Assembly: GCA_002721895.1 (NCBI GenBank)
Contig: PBLV01000066.1
Location: forward strand, 1-27,006
Origin: Verrucomicrobiales bacterium
GTDB taxonomy: Bacteria; Verrucomicrobiota; Verrucomicrobiae; Limisphaerales; UBA1100
Length of the DNA: 27,006 bases
Reading direction: 5' to 3'
In this document: piece after piece, positions 17,652 to 24,721 of the stretch
Layout: every line of letters begins with the position of its first letter
How positions within the stretch are numbered: the first letter of the stretch is position 1
The notes under the pieces: model-generated
What the model saw: only the letters and a program-made list of their open reading frames with translations
Told to the model about the DNA's origin: nothing
Databases searched by the model: none
Made by a program: the position numbers and the translations under genes

Positions 17652-18563
17652 ATGAAGCTGTTGCTCATCCCTCTCACCTGTCTCGCCTTGGCCATCACTG
17701 GCTGGGCCGCCAACCCGCCCGTTCCCCTCAAGGGCCCGGAGGCAAACGCCACCAGCGACGCCAATGCAACCGGAGACAACAACAACACTGATGATCCTGA
17801 CGACGAACCACCCACTGACGAAAGCGCCGAACCCGCGCCCCAACCAACCTGGTTAGACAAACTCAAGGGCAAAGGTCCCATTGGACTGCTCATCACAGGC
17901 GGCTGGTTCATGTTACCCATCCTGCTGCTCGCCATTCTGGCGCTGGCCGTCATCATCGAGCGTTGGCGATCCCTGAAAATGCTGAACACCGACAACGAGA
18001 CCCTGCGCCAATCCGTATTGGACGACCTTACCAACGACCGCCCCGAGGAAGCTCTGGCCCGCTGCGACAACGAGCGCGGCCCGGTCGCCGCCGTGCTCGC
18101 CAACGGCATGCGCAAATACATCGTCCTCCGCAAGCTTGGTTACGACCCCGGCCGCCTGGAGGAACAAGTCGTCAAGAGCATGGAAAACTACGGCGTCCAT
18201 ATCGTTGCCGCCTTGGAGCGGCATCTGGCCATCCTCGCCATCATCTCCAGTGTCGCCCCCATGCTCGGCTTCCTTGGCACCGTGGCCGGCATGATCGAGT
18301 CGTTCAATGACATCGTGCAAAACGTCGAGAACGGCACCAGCAAGAACATCGTCACCGACGCTGCCAACGGCATCCGGGTTGCCCTGCTCACCACCTGCTT
18401 CGGGCTGATGGTTGGCATCCCCGCCTTCATGGCTTTCAACTATTTCTCCAACGTCATCAATACCTTCGTGCTTGAGGTGGAGGAATCCGCCACCCAGTTG
18501 ATGGAAGCCGTCACCCTGCAACTCACCCTTGATCAGGCCGACACGAACGAACGCCGCGAATAG
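17652..18563 (+). CDS. MotA/TolQ/ExbB proton channel family protein with signal peptide and acidic N-terminal extension
   Basis: 303 residues. After a signal-like leader (MKLLLIPLTCLALAITGWAA) comes a hydrophilic acidic linker (~21-66, rich in D, N, T, E and P), then three membrane helices at ~80-104, ~192-217 and ~241-268, as in ExbB/TolQ. The family signature lies in helix 2 (SSVAPMLGFLGTVAGMIESF), and T210 plus T247-T248 in helix 3 (VALLTTCFGLMVG) occupy the polar pore positions expected of the family. Predicted role: pentameric proton-channel stator driving work across the envelope with the ExbD partners that follow directly. The leader and linker make it longer than a typical 230-250-residue ExbB; similar extended forms occur in PVC and Bacteroidetes proteins. 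The start at ATG 17652 follows the giant gene by 45 bases. The next gene starts two bases after the stop. Confidence 0.92.
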   Translation: MKLLLIPLTCLALAITGWAANPPVPLKGPEANATSDANATGDNNNTDDPDDEPPTDESAEPAPQPTWLDKLKGKGPIGLLITGGWFMLPILLLAILALAVIIERWRSLKMLNTDNETLRQSVLDDLTNDRPEEALARCDNERGPVAAVLANGMRKYIVLRKLGYDPGRLEEQVVKSMENYGVHIVAALERHLAILAIISSVAPMLGFLGTVAGMIESFNDIVQNVENGTSKNIVTDAANGIRVALLTTCFGLMVGIPAFMAFNYFSNVINTFVLEVEESATQLMEAVTLQLTLDQADTNERRE

Positions 18564-18565
18564 CA

Positions 18566-18961
18566 GTGAAACTCCGCCGCCAAGCCTTGCTCACCGAGCC
18601 CCCTGCAAGCGCCACCAGCGACATCGCTTTTATTCTCATCATTTTCTTTCTCGTTTGTGCCTCCATCCAGGAGGACGATGGACGCCCACAGGAAATCCCC
18701 AACTCCGACAAGGAACGCCAATCCAAGAACCCCATCCGCGTCGGATTGGAGCGTGACCACATCAAACTTAACGGCGAAGTCATGGCCATGCAGGTATTCG
18801 AGAAAAAACTGGCCACCCTCCTCGATCAAAAGGTCAACGAAGCCGAGAAAACCGTTGCCGTCCGCTGCGGCCCCACCGTCCCCTACGGGCGCTGGATGGA
18901 AGTCACCGCCCTGATTGAGGATTCCGGCGGAACCATCACCCTCATGCGCAAGGTCCAATGA
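18566..18961 (+). CDS. Biopolymer transporter ExbD/TolR family protein (first copy)
   Basis: 131 residues. The start is GTG 18566, two bases after the ExbB stop and supported by this coupling. Short cytoplasmic N-terminus, then one transmembrane helix (~20-38) with the essential membrane aspartate at D19 (ATSDIAFILIIFFLVCASI), the proton-carrying residue of ExbD/TolR. The periplasmic domain (39-131) carries the ExbD pattern IRVGLERDHIKLNGEVM, ..EKTVAVRCGPTVPYGRWMEV and a final segment on a paired strand. It should dimerise inside the ExbB pentamer. The ATG of the second ExbD gene overlaps its stop (ATGA at 18958-18961). It is clearly diverged from the second copy, so the two are probably not redundant. 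Confidence 0.92.
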   Translation: MKLRRQALLTEPPASATSDIAFILIIFFLVCASIQEDDGRPQEIPNSDKERQSKNPIRVGLERDHIKLNGEVMAMQVFEKKLATLLDQKVNEAEKTVAVRCGPTVPYGRWMEVTALIEDSGGTITLMRKVQ

Positions 18962-19386
18962 TCCTTCAGCGACGCAAGATGAACGCCGAGGTGCCATCCA
19001 TGGCCATGGGTGACATAGCCTTTCTGCTGCTCATTTTTTTTATCATCCTCGCGCGGGTTACCGACGACAGCCACGTGAAGGTCAATAAGGCCTCCGGCGA
19101 GGAACTGGAGAAACCCAAGAGCAAGCGCGTCAGCGTAGCCATTGACACCAATCAAATCACCTACCTCAATGGCGTACGCATCAATCCTGACACGATCACC
19201 GCGGCTCTGTACCAGCCCGATGCGCCCCCCGGTCAGCAGGGCCTCCTCGGCGAACTGCCACCCGGCCAGCGCACCGTGCTTTTAAAGATAGACAAGGACA
19301 CCCCCGCATACCTGTTCGAACCCGTCATCGAGGCCGTCAGCAAGGCCGGCGGCGAACTGCACCATGTCCTGGAGGAGAAAAAATGA
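18958..19386 (+). CDS. Biopolymer transporter ExbD/TolR family protein (second copy)
   Basis: 142 residues. The membrane helix (~20-38) again has D19 at its cytoplasmic edge (MGDIAFLLLIFFIILARV), and the periplasmic domain contains KRVSVAIDTNQITYLNGV and QRTVLLKIDKDTPAYLFEPV, both ExbD-type elements. A loop of about 15 residues rich in Pro, Gly and Gln (YQPDAPPGQQGLLGELPPGQ) is inserted between them and is absent from the first copy. ATGA overlaps on both sides (with ExbD-1 at 18958 and with the GYF gene at 19383) argue for tight translational coupling and stoichiometric synthesis. Two TolR-type subunits with one TolQ-type subunit is also the arrangement of the Myxococcus AglRQS motor; that similarity is noted from knowledge of that system, not from alignment. 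Confidence 0.92.
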   Translation: MILQRRKMNAEVPSMAMGDIAFLLLIFFIILARVTDDSHVKVNKASGEELEKPKSKRVSVAIDTNQITYLNGVRINPDTITAALYQPDAPPGQQGLLGELPPGQRTVLLKIDKDTPAYLFEPVIEAVSKAGGELHHVLEEKK

Positions 19387-20090
19387 TCAACCGGCCCGTG
19401 CCGGCCGTCCAACCCTACGCGAACATGCAACTATACGTTTTAAAGAACAACGAAAAGCTTGGCCCCTTGGAGCTGGAGGAAGTTCGCAACCTTCTCGCCA
19501 CCGGCAGCCTGAACCCCGCCGATCAGGCATGGCATGAGGGCGCCGAGAACTGGGCGCCCCTCTCGGACATTCCCGGTGCCATGAAAAAATCCAAGGGCGC
19601 CAAGGCGGATGTCAGGAAACCCCGCGCCTCCGAGCCCGCGCAACCCATGTCCAGCGTGGCCCGTGACGTTAAAAACCTGAAGGCCAACACCTCCACCACT
19701 ACTGCCGAGATTCGGGCGTTTCTGGCGGAGATGCAGGGCAAATCCCCACGCGAAATGCTGGGTGTCATCGCCCAGAGCAGCCTTGTCTCCAGCCTCGCAC
19801 TGTCCACCGTCATTATCACCCTTTTGCTGGCTGGCTTCACCGGCCTTGCCTTCGCCATCGGGGATGATCCATCGCCGCCGTCAATCAAGGCGAAAAAACA
19901 AGAACCCCAACCCGAGCCCAACCCAAAGGCCGGCGCCAAGGCTCCACCCAAGATGGATACCCGCACCCTCGAGGAAAAGGCCGCCAAGGCCATGGGCGTC
20001 GACAAGGCAAAGAAAGGGCAACCCAAGGAAGTTAACCCCTTCGGCAGCAAGCCCGGCGGCGACGACATCCTCGGCGAAATAGACAATTAG
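19383..20090 (+). CDS. GYF-domain protein with one membrane helix and a Pro/Lys-rich periplasmic tail
   Basis: 235 residues. Residues ~16-66 form a GYF_2-type domain (LYVLKNNEKLGPLELEEV ... ADQAWHEGAENWAPLSDI). A linker with basic and coiled-coil-like character follows, then a single strong membrane helix at ~133-160 (VIITLLLAGFTGLAFAIG). The C-terminal ~75 residues are rich in Pro, Lys and Glu (KKQEPQPEPNPKAGAKAPPK), ending with an acidic tip (GDDILGEIDN). The positive-inside rule and absence of a signal peptide put the GYF domain in the cytoplasm and the P/K tail in the periplasm, like TonB/TolA spacers, but no TonB C-terminal domain is present. The ATG at 19383 overlaps the ExbD stop; the internal ATG at 19425 is an alternative that would start just before the GYF domain. 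Likely a motor adaptor or transducer (inference). Confidence 0.82.
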   Translation: MINRPVPAVQPYANMQLYVLKNNEKLGPLELEEVRNLLATGSLNPADQAWHEGAENWAPLSDIPGAMKKSKGAKADVRKPRASEPAQPMSSVARDVKNLKANTSTTTAEIRAFLAEMQGKSPREMLGVIAQSSLVSSLALSTVIITLLLAGFTGLAFAIGDDPSPPSIKAKKQEPQPEPNPKAGAKAPPKMDTRTLEEKAAKAMGVDKAKKGQPKEVNPFGSKPGGDDILGEIDN

Positions 20091-20104
20091 TTTTTCATGT
20101 GCGC

Positions 20105-22249
20105 ATGAAACACTTACCCCGCATTTGCGCGTTGATCCTGATAGTCGGGTTTTTCCTGCCCTGCTTGCCCAGTGGCATCAGCGGGGTGTCCCTTGTGGAG
20201 GGAGGCATCATGCTGGCGGATATATCGCCTGAAGCCTTGGAGGCCATCGAGCACGTGGTTGAAACCATGTTCATGGTCGAAATAGCAGACCTGAAGATCC
20301 AAACGGGATTACTTTCACTTTTGCTTCTGGCCACGGCCCTAATTCCCGCCACTGCCCTTGCCGCCCTTGTTTTGGATAGCAAACCCGCCCATGCCGCCTC
20401 CGGCTTGGTTTCCATTGTTCTCCTTGCCGCTTGGTCATTCAAGTTTGGGAAACCCATCTTTGACACCCTCGCCTATGGAAGCTGGATTTGCCTAGGATCT
20501 GGAATAGCTCAGTTGTTTGTTGCCAGCAAAAGCCGAGAGTTGCCCTTGGGCGACTTTCTGGCCGATGTGGAAAACTTCACGGTCACCTATGCTTCCCAAC
20601 TATGGGGAATTATGATCGTGCTATTCTGGACATGCCTGATCGCCGACGCCTTGTATACCCGTCACCTGCCCCTTTGGCTGCCAATCACCGCGCTCGTCCT
20701 TCAAGTCACTGGCGCCGTGTGTTGGCTTTCCCAATTGCGCGGCAAACTTGAGGCTCGCGGCATTTCCGGTAAAACATCGATCATCGCGATCCCCTTCGCC
20801 GTTTCAATGCTCATCACTTGGGGCTATCTCTGGTTTCTCTGGCATCCCGGCGCCGCATTCATCTCCGACACGCTGCTCTGGACGGGCTTCTCCATCGCCT
20901 TCGCCGTCGCCCTGCTTGGCCTCGGCACATTCCGAGCCTATGCGCGCCCCCACTGGGGGCGGCGGGAATTCTGGATGATCGCCACCGCCGCCTTCATCCC
21001 CACTTGGCAATGGTTCGTCTTCGCCACGGATTTCTTCGCCCTCGAGGGCCTGAGAGTCGCCGTCGCCAAGGGAGGCTTGTTAACTGCCTTCTTCGTCGGG
21101 CTCGCCTGGACGATTCACTGGGTAGAGAATCGCTCCCGCGAAATCCAGCTCCTGCGCCGTTCCAGCAACCCCACAGGTCTGGCCCAAGCTTCGCCATTGG
21201 ACGCCATGAATCGCTCCATCGCTTCCCCGGACAAACGCACCTGGAACCCCCTCGACATGGATGCTTGGTACTACGGCCGCCAACGACAAAAGCTCAAGCA
21301 ATCCCTCAATGCCTTTGCCAGCTACACCGCCCTTTTCATCGCCATCTTTCTCCTCCTGATGAGCCTGACTGGCTGCCAGGAAATCTATGAACTCCCAGCA
21401 GGTGGCGGGGAGCCGGAACTCAAGCAAAAGGTTATCAAGCAAATCATCAAGATCAAGGAGGTGCCCATCGTCAACCCGCTCAGCAACCTCATCCGCCCCG
21501 TGCCACCCATTGAGGAGATTTTAAAGAACATGCTTGAGGAAACCATGCACCGCTACGAGGTTGGACAGGGCCAGGGCAAGGGCGCAGGCTTTGCCGGGGG
21601 CACAAACAAGGGCAAGGTTCGCTTCATCCGCCTCCGCTATGCCGGGGGCGACTGGGATCAGGATCTGGATTTAAACTCCGACCTGAACATGCTCCTCTGG
21701 TACGCCTCCAACACCGGTCAGCCCGCCGCCAAGCTTCCGGAAGTCCGCAGTATCGGGCAACTCCGCAACTTCCCCAAGATGAAGAGCCCGCCACTCGTTT
21801 ACATGACCGGCGAACGTGGCATCTCCATCTCCAGCTCTGAAGTCGAAACCCTGCGCGAATACTTGGTCGACAAACACGGCATGCTTTTAGCTGACAATGG
21901 CGGCAGTATCACGTGGCACAATGCGTTCATGAATCTTATGGAGCGCCACGTGCTGCCCAACGTCAAAAAACGCAGAATACCCATCGATCATCCCGTACAC
22001 AGCGGACTCGCGGCCGTTCCAATGCCCTTCCCCCACGATGGCGGGAAAGGCGTCGTTTACGGGTGGACTATTGAAAACCGCATCGCGGTATACTATCATC
22101 CTGGAGATATCGGTGATGCATGGGCTGATGGACACGCTGGCATATCCCGCCAACACTGGATGGCCTGCTATCGCCTCGGCGGAAACATCATCCTCTACGC
22201 ACACTCGGAGTACAGCAAATGGTTGCAGACACAAAAACAAAAGGACTGA
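20105..22249 (+). CDS. Polytopic membrane protein with C-terminal DUF4159 domain
   Basis: 714 residues from the ATG at 20105 (a GTG two codons upstream is the alternative). About ten hydrophobic helices lie between residues 5 and 340 (for example ~66-90, ~163-183, ~222-246, ~252-276, ~322-340). A soluble loop follows, then another helix at ~403-421 ending in LLMSLTGC, a lipobox-like sequence in mid-protein. Residues ~504-712 match DUF4159: VRFIRLRYAGGDWDQDLDLN, LREYLVDKHGMLLADNGG, the IPIDHPV element and YRLGGNIILYAHS. DUF4159 has a glutamine-amidotransferase-like fold in related families, but its function is unknown and no catalytic Cys is evident here. In PVC genomes DUF4159 genes are often near ExbB/ExbD and TPR genes (from memory). 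The 3' end overlaps the next gene by 31 bases. Confidence 0.82.
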   Translation: MKHLPRICALILIVGFFLPCLPSGISGVSLVEGGIMLADISPEALEAIEHVVETMFMVEIADLKIQTGLLSLLLLATALIPATALAALVLDSKPAHAASGLVSIVLLAAWSFKFGKPIFDTLAYGSWICLGSGIAQLFVASKSRELPLGDFLADVENFTVTYASQLWGIMIVLFWTCLIADALYTRHLPLWLPITALVLQVTGAVCWLSQLRGKLEARGISGKTSIIAIPFAVSMLITWGYLWFLWHPGAAFISDTLLWTGFSIAFAVALLGLGTFRAYARPHWGRREFWMIATAAFIPTWQWFVFATDFFALEGLRVAVAKGGLLTAFFVGLAWTIHWVENRSREIQLLRRSSNPTGLAQASPLDAMNRSIASPDKRTWNPLDMDAWYYGRQRQKLKQSLNAFASYTALFIAIFLLLMSLTGCQEIYELPAGGGEPELKQKVIKQIIKIKEVPIVNPLSNLIRPVPPIEEILKNMLEETMHRYEVGQGQGKGAGFAGGTNKGKVRFIRLRYAGGDWDQDLDLNSDLNMLLWYASNTGQPAAKLPEVRSIGQLRNFPKMKSPPLVYMTGERGISISSSEVETLREYLVDKHGMLLADNGGSITWHNAFMNLMERHVLPNVKKRRIPIDHPVHSGLAAVPMPFPHDGGKGVVYGWTIENRIAVYYHPGDIGDAWADGHAGISRQHWMACYRLGGNIILYAHSEYSKWLQTQKQKD

Positions 22250-23865
22250 CCCGCGCGCTGGCCGCCGCCAGCCTCGTCTTCACCCTCACCAGCAAGGCCG
22301 CCCTCGGCTATTTGGAACAAATCCCTGTCGAGACCTTCGCCAAGATGCGTGAGGTCGAGCGTTACCAGATGCGCATCGCCGAGAAGCTCTACCTGCGCGG
22401 CGAGTTCAAGGCAGCCATGAGTGAGTACGAGAAATACCTCACCCTTTATGAGCGCAGCCTCGGAGCTCCCTACGCCCAACTCATGTGGAGCCACTGCCTC
22501 GTCAAGCAACGCAAGGTTTACACCGCCATTCGCGAGGGATTCCTGTCGGTCATCGACTACTGGCCCGAGTCCCACGAGGCCGCGCTCGCCGCCTACCTCA
22601 TTGGCTGGAACTACAAGAACGCCGGCGAACTCCCCAACGCCGAGAAAGCCTATTTGCGGGCAATCAATGACTATGAGTCCCACCACGTTGCGGTGCTTTC
22701 CAAGTGGGACCTGACCGAGCTTTACGGCGAACAAAAGAAACAGGTCCAGCGGGTTGCGATCTGGAAAGACCTTTCCTACAAGGTCAAACGCACTAAGGAA
22801 AACAGTTCCATTCTCGTCAGTGCCAGCCGCAGCCTTTGCTCCCACCACTTTTACAATGGCGATTTTCCCGAGGGCCTCAAGGCACTGGAAACCTCGTATA
22901 AAACGACCTCCCTCGTCTATTACGCCTACATCCACGCTCGCTCCCCCGTGAACACCCTCACCGGCGATCCCAACAAGAAGCCCCTGGGTGAAAAACTCGC
23001 CGACCAGGCCATTGCCTTCATCCGTAAACAAGCCCCCGCCACAACCGGCACTGATGACGAGAAAAAACAAATCCGCAAATACTACAGCTACATGGCTGAC
23101 CTGCACGCCTCCGCCCGGCGTGACCGTGAAGGGCTGCAGACTTGGGAACAACTGGGCAAGATTCTAGGCATGGATGATGGCATCCGCGGCTCCATGGCCG
23201 ACTGGCACATCGCCCGCAAACGCTTTACCGAAGGCCGCAAGCTCCACGAACAGTTTCAAGACAAGATCAAAGGGTTGGAGAAAATCGCCGACGTTTACGC
23301 CGACAAGAGAAAGGATTATCAGCCCGACAAAGCCGTGGACACCTACAACCGCATCATCGGCCTCGATGACAAGGAGAACAAGGGTACTTGGGATGAAAAA
23401 ATTGCCGCCACTTGGTTCAACGCCAAAAAATGGGACGAAGCCATCGCCGCCTATCAAGTGCTGCTAAAATCCGCTCCAGATAAATTTGGCACCTGGTACC
23501 GGCAAATCGGCCTGTGCTACGAGTACAGCAATCGCATTCCCACCGCCATCCAGTCCTACCGGCAATCCGACTATTTCCCAAAAGTATACTTCGACATCGC
23601 CCGCTGCCACCGCAAGCTCAAGCAATGGAAGGAAGCCCTTGTCGTCTATCACCAGGCCCGAGCCGACAAGGGTGCCGCCCCTGAGGCTTCCATCCAGATC
23701 GGCTTCACCTACGAGGATTCCGGCAGCCGCGAAAATGCCATCAAGTGGTTCCAACAAACCTGCAAGCTCTATCCCAAGAACTCGCAGGCCAGTGTAGCCC
23801 ACGCCCATTTGCAGAGGGAATACAAGATCAGCATCACCCTCGGCGGTGCCACGGACGACAAATAG
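22219..23865 (+). CDS. Periplasmic TPR protein, last gene of the operon
   Basis: 548 residues. The start is ATG 22219, inside the end of the DUF4159 gene (31-base overlap). The N-terminus has a basic region and a hydrophobic stretch (LTRALAAASLVFTLTSKAALG) that reads as a signal peptide. The rest is helical repeats of TPR type: FKAAMSEYEKYLTLYERSLG, LPNAEKAYLRAINDYESH, WDEAIAAYQVLLKSAPDKFG, PTAIQSYRQSDYFPKVYFDI and ENAIKWFQQTCKLYPKNSQA. No beta domain is present, in contrast to the two TPR genes at the head of the operon. It is probably a periplasmic adaptor in the same complex, comparable in position to the TPR protein CpoB/YbgF of Tol-Pal operons (inference from context). A terminator follows about 110 bases downstream. 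Confidence 0.85.
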   Translation: MVADTKTKGLTRALAAASLVFTLTSKAALGYLEQIPVETFAKMREVERYQMRIAEKLYLRGEFKAAMSEYEKYLTLYERSLGAPYAQLMWSHCLVKQRKVYTAIREGFLSVIDYWPESHEAALAAYLIGWNYKNAGELPNAEKAYLRAINDYESHHVAVLSKWDLTELYGEQKKQVQRVAIWKDLSYKVKRTKENSSILVSASRSLCSHHFYNGDFPEGLKALETSYKTTSLVYYAYIHARSPVNTLTGDPNKKPLGEKLADQAIAFIRKQAPATTGTDDEKKQIRKYYSYMADLHASARRDREGLQTWEQLGKILGMDDGIRGSMADWHIARKRFTEGRKLHEQFQDKIKGLEKIADVYADKRKDYQPDKAVDTYNRIIGLDDKENKGTWDEKIAATWFNAKKWDEAIAAYQVLLKSAPDKFGTWYRQIGLCYEYSNRIPTAIQSYRQSDYFPKVYFDIARCHRKLKQWKEALVVYHQARADKGAAPEASIQIGFTYEDSGSRENAIKWFQQTCKLYPKNSQASVAHAHLQREYKISITLGGATDDK

Positions 23866-23975
23866 CCCCTCGGCTAAAAGTCGGTGAATAACTCCCGCTT
23901 GACCCTGCATACCGCCCCCCTAGGCTCAGCATAGGATTTCGGTTAGCTGGTTAATGGGTTGTGCGCCGCGATCCT

Positions 23976-24007
23976 GCCATCGTGGAGCTTCCCCGGTGGC
24001 TTTTTTT
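23976..24007 (+). terminator. Rho-independent terminator closing the eight-gene operon
   Basis: The stem is GCCATCG (23976-23982) pairing with CGGTGGC (23994-24000), with one G-T wobble. Inside it, GGA (23984-23986) pairs with TCC (23990-23992) around a GCT loop, and seven T follow at 24001-24007. The T-tract is on the plus strand only. The stop codon of the convergent DUF2059 gene (complement of 24006-24008) lies in this T-tract. Confidence 0.78.
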
Positions 24008-24494
24008 ACTTCTTGGGACTGCCCTTCTCCGGTGCGGGCCGAGGCAACGGCAGATTCAAGCCCGGCTTGGTCCCAATCGACTGCGAGGTCTTCAGGAACG
24101 CCTTCTGCAACTCCAGTTGAATGTGCGGACCCATCTCCTTCATGCACACCCCGATCTTTTTCATCGCCGACTTGCCCACCGGCGTGCTGTAAAAATCCGC
24201 CAGCGCCGATAACTCCTTCGCCGTCAAGTGCCGCACCAGCGAGTCCAGCGTCGCCTCCTCCACCGCCTTGAAATCCAGATGGCGCGTCATGTTGTCGATG
24301 AACTCTTTACGCTGCCCCGCCGGAAAATTCTGCGCCATGGTGAAGATCATATCCCCCACAAATTCCTCCGGCGGCAGCGCCTTGAGATACCGCGCCGCCT
24401 CCTTTTGACGCAACCCCTTGGAATCCGCCTCATCGTCCGCCCATGCCACCACAACCAGACCCACTGCCATAAAAATTCCGAGAGACAACTTCAT
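24006..24494 (-). CDS. DUF2059 family exported protein
   Basis: 162 residues. The signal peptide is MKLSLGIFMAVGLVVVAWA, with cleavage expected before DDEA. The helical domain contains the DUF2059 hallmark LSALADFYSTPVGKSAMKKI (96-114), preceded by an amphipathic stretch (FKAVEEATLDSLVRHLTAKE). Family members are small periplasmic proteins of unknown role. The C-terminal tail is basic and Pro-rich (PLPRPAPEKGSPKK). It converges with the motor-like operon, whose terminator overlaps its stop codon. A candidate promoter lies about 42 bases upstream of the ATG (24536-24564). It is a single-gene unit between the operon and the tRNA-anchored element. Confidence 0.85.
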   Translation of the reverse strand: MKLSLGIFMAVGLVVVAWADDEADSKGLRQKEAARYLKALPPEEFVGDMIFTMAQNFPAGQRKEFIDNMTRHLDFKAVEEATLDSLVRHLTAKELSALADFYSTPVGKSAMKKIGVCMKEMGPHIQLELQKAFLKTSQSIGTKPGLNLPLPRPAPEKGSPKK

Positions 24495-24535
24495 GCGTTC
24501 AATCTAGCACAAGCACACAAATTGAGAAAGCTGTG

Positions 24536-24564
24536 AGTATAGGTGCTCCCTTAAATCGCCTGAA
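24536..24564 (-). promoter_or_regulatory. Candidate sigma70-type promoter for the DUF2059 gene
   Basis: On the minus strand, TATACT (complement of 24536-24541) is a good -10 box. A weak -35 (TTCAGG, complement of 24559-24564) lies 17 bases upstream of it. The position, about 42 bases before the ATG at 24494, is suitable. The -35 matches consensus at only three positions, so this is tentative. Confidence 0.35.
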
Positions 24565-24626
24565 CTAGTACAGGCACTGGTTGTTGCTTGTCTCGGATTT
24601 TTCCAATGACAAAAAACGCTAAAAAA

Positions 24627-24676
24627 TGGTGGGCGATGAGGGATTCGAACCCCCGACCAACGGCGTGTAAAGCTGC
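24627..24676 (-). pseudogene. 3' fragment of tRNA-Val(UAC), left attachment site of an integrated element
   Basis: Read on the minus strand this is the 3' half of a tRNA. CCA is at 24629-24627 and discriminator A at 24630. The acceptor 3' strand is ATCGCCC (24637-24631). The T arm is GGGGG-TTCGAAT-CCCTC with all five pairs possible (one G-T). The variable loop is TGGTC. The anticodon 3' stem is GCCGT and the anticodon loop TTTACAC, giving anticodon UAC (Val). The preceding GCAGC would pair with GCCGT at four of five positions. Upstream there is no D arm and no 5' acceptor strand (GGGCGAT expected), so the gene is truncated. Such 3' tRNA remnants are typical of the distal attachment site left when a tyrosine-integrase element inserts in a tRNA gene. 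The intact copy should be at the other end of the element, right of this window. Confidence 0.82.
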
Positions 24677-24682
24677 GTAAAT

Positions 24683-24700
24683 TTCAATTTTCTAACTGAA
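24683..24700. repeat. Short inverted repeat beside the attachment site
   Basis: Left arm TTCAATT (24683-24689) and right arm AACTGAA (24694-24700) can form a 7-bp hairpin, with one G-T pair when read on the minus strand, around a four-base loop. It sits immediately inside the element, next to the tRNA fragment. It could be an integrase-related site or a weak transcriptional barrier, or it may be chance in AT-rich DNA. Confidence 0.35.
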
Positions 24701-24721
24701 AAATGAAGAGGTTGAATCAAG

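Noticed and set aside
18958..20090. TonB gene in the operon
   Set aside because: The GYF protein has a TonB-like TM and P/K-rich stretch but no TonB C-terminal domain is visible, so it is not called TonB.
24611..24627. Terminator after the tRNA fragment (two T6 runs on the minus strand)
   Set aside because: No stem precedes the T runs; it is only A/T-rich sequence.
24627..24705. Complete tRNA gene
   Set aside because: No D arm or 5' acceptor strand pairing with ATCGCCC is present upstream of the anticodon loop. The TCAGTTAG stretch is too unlike a D arm and is better explained as chance or part of the hairpin.
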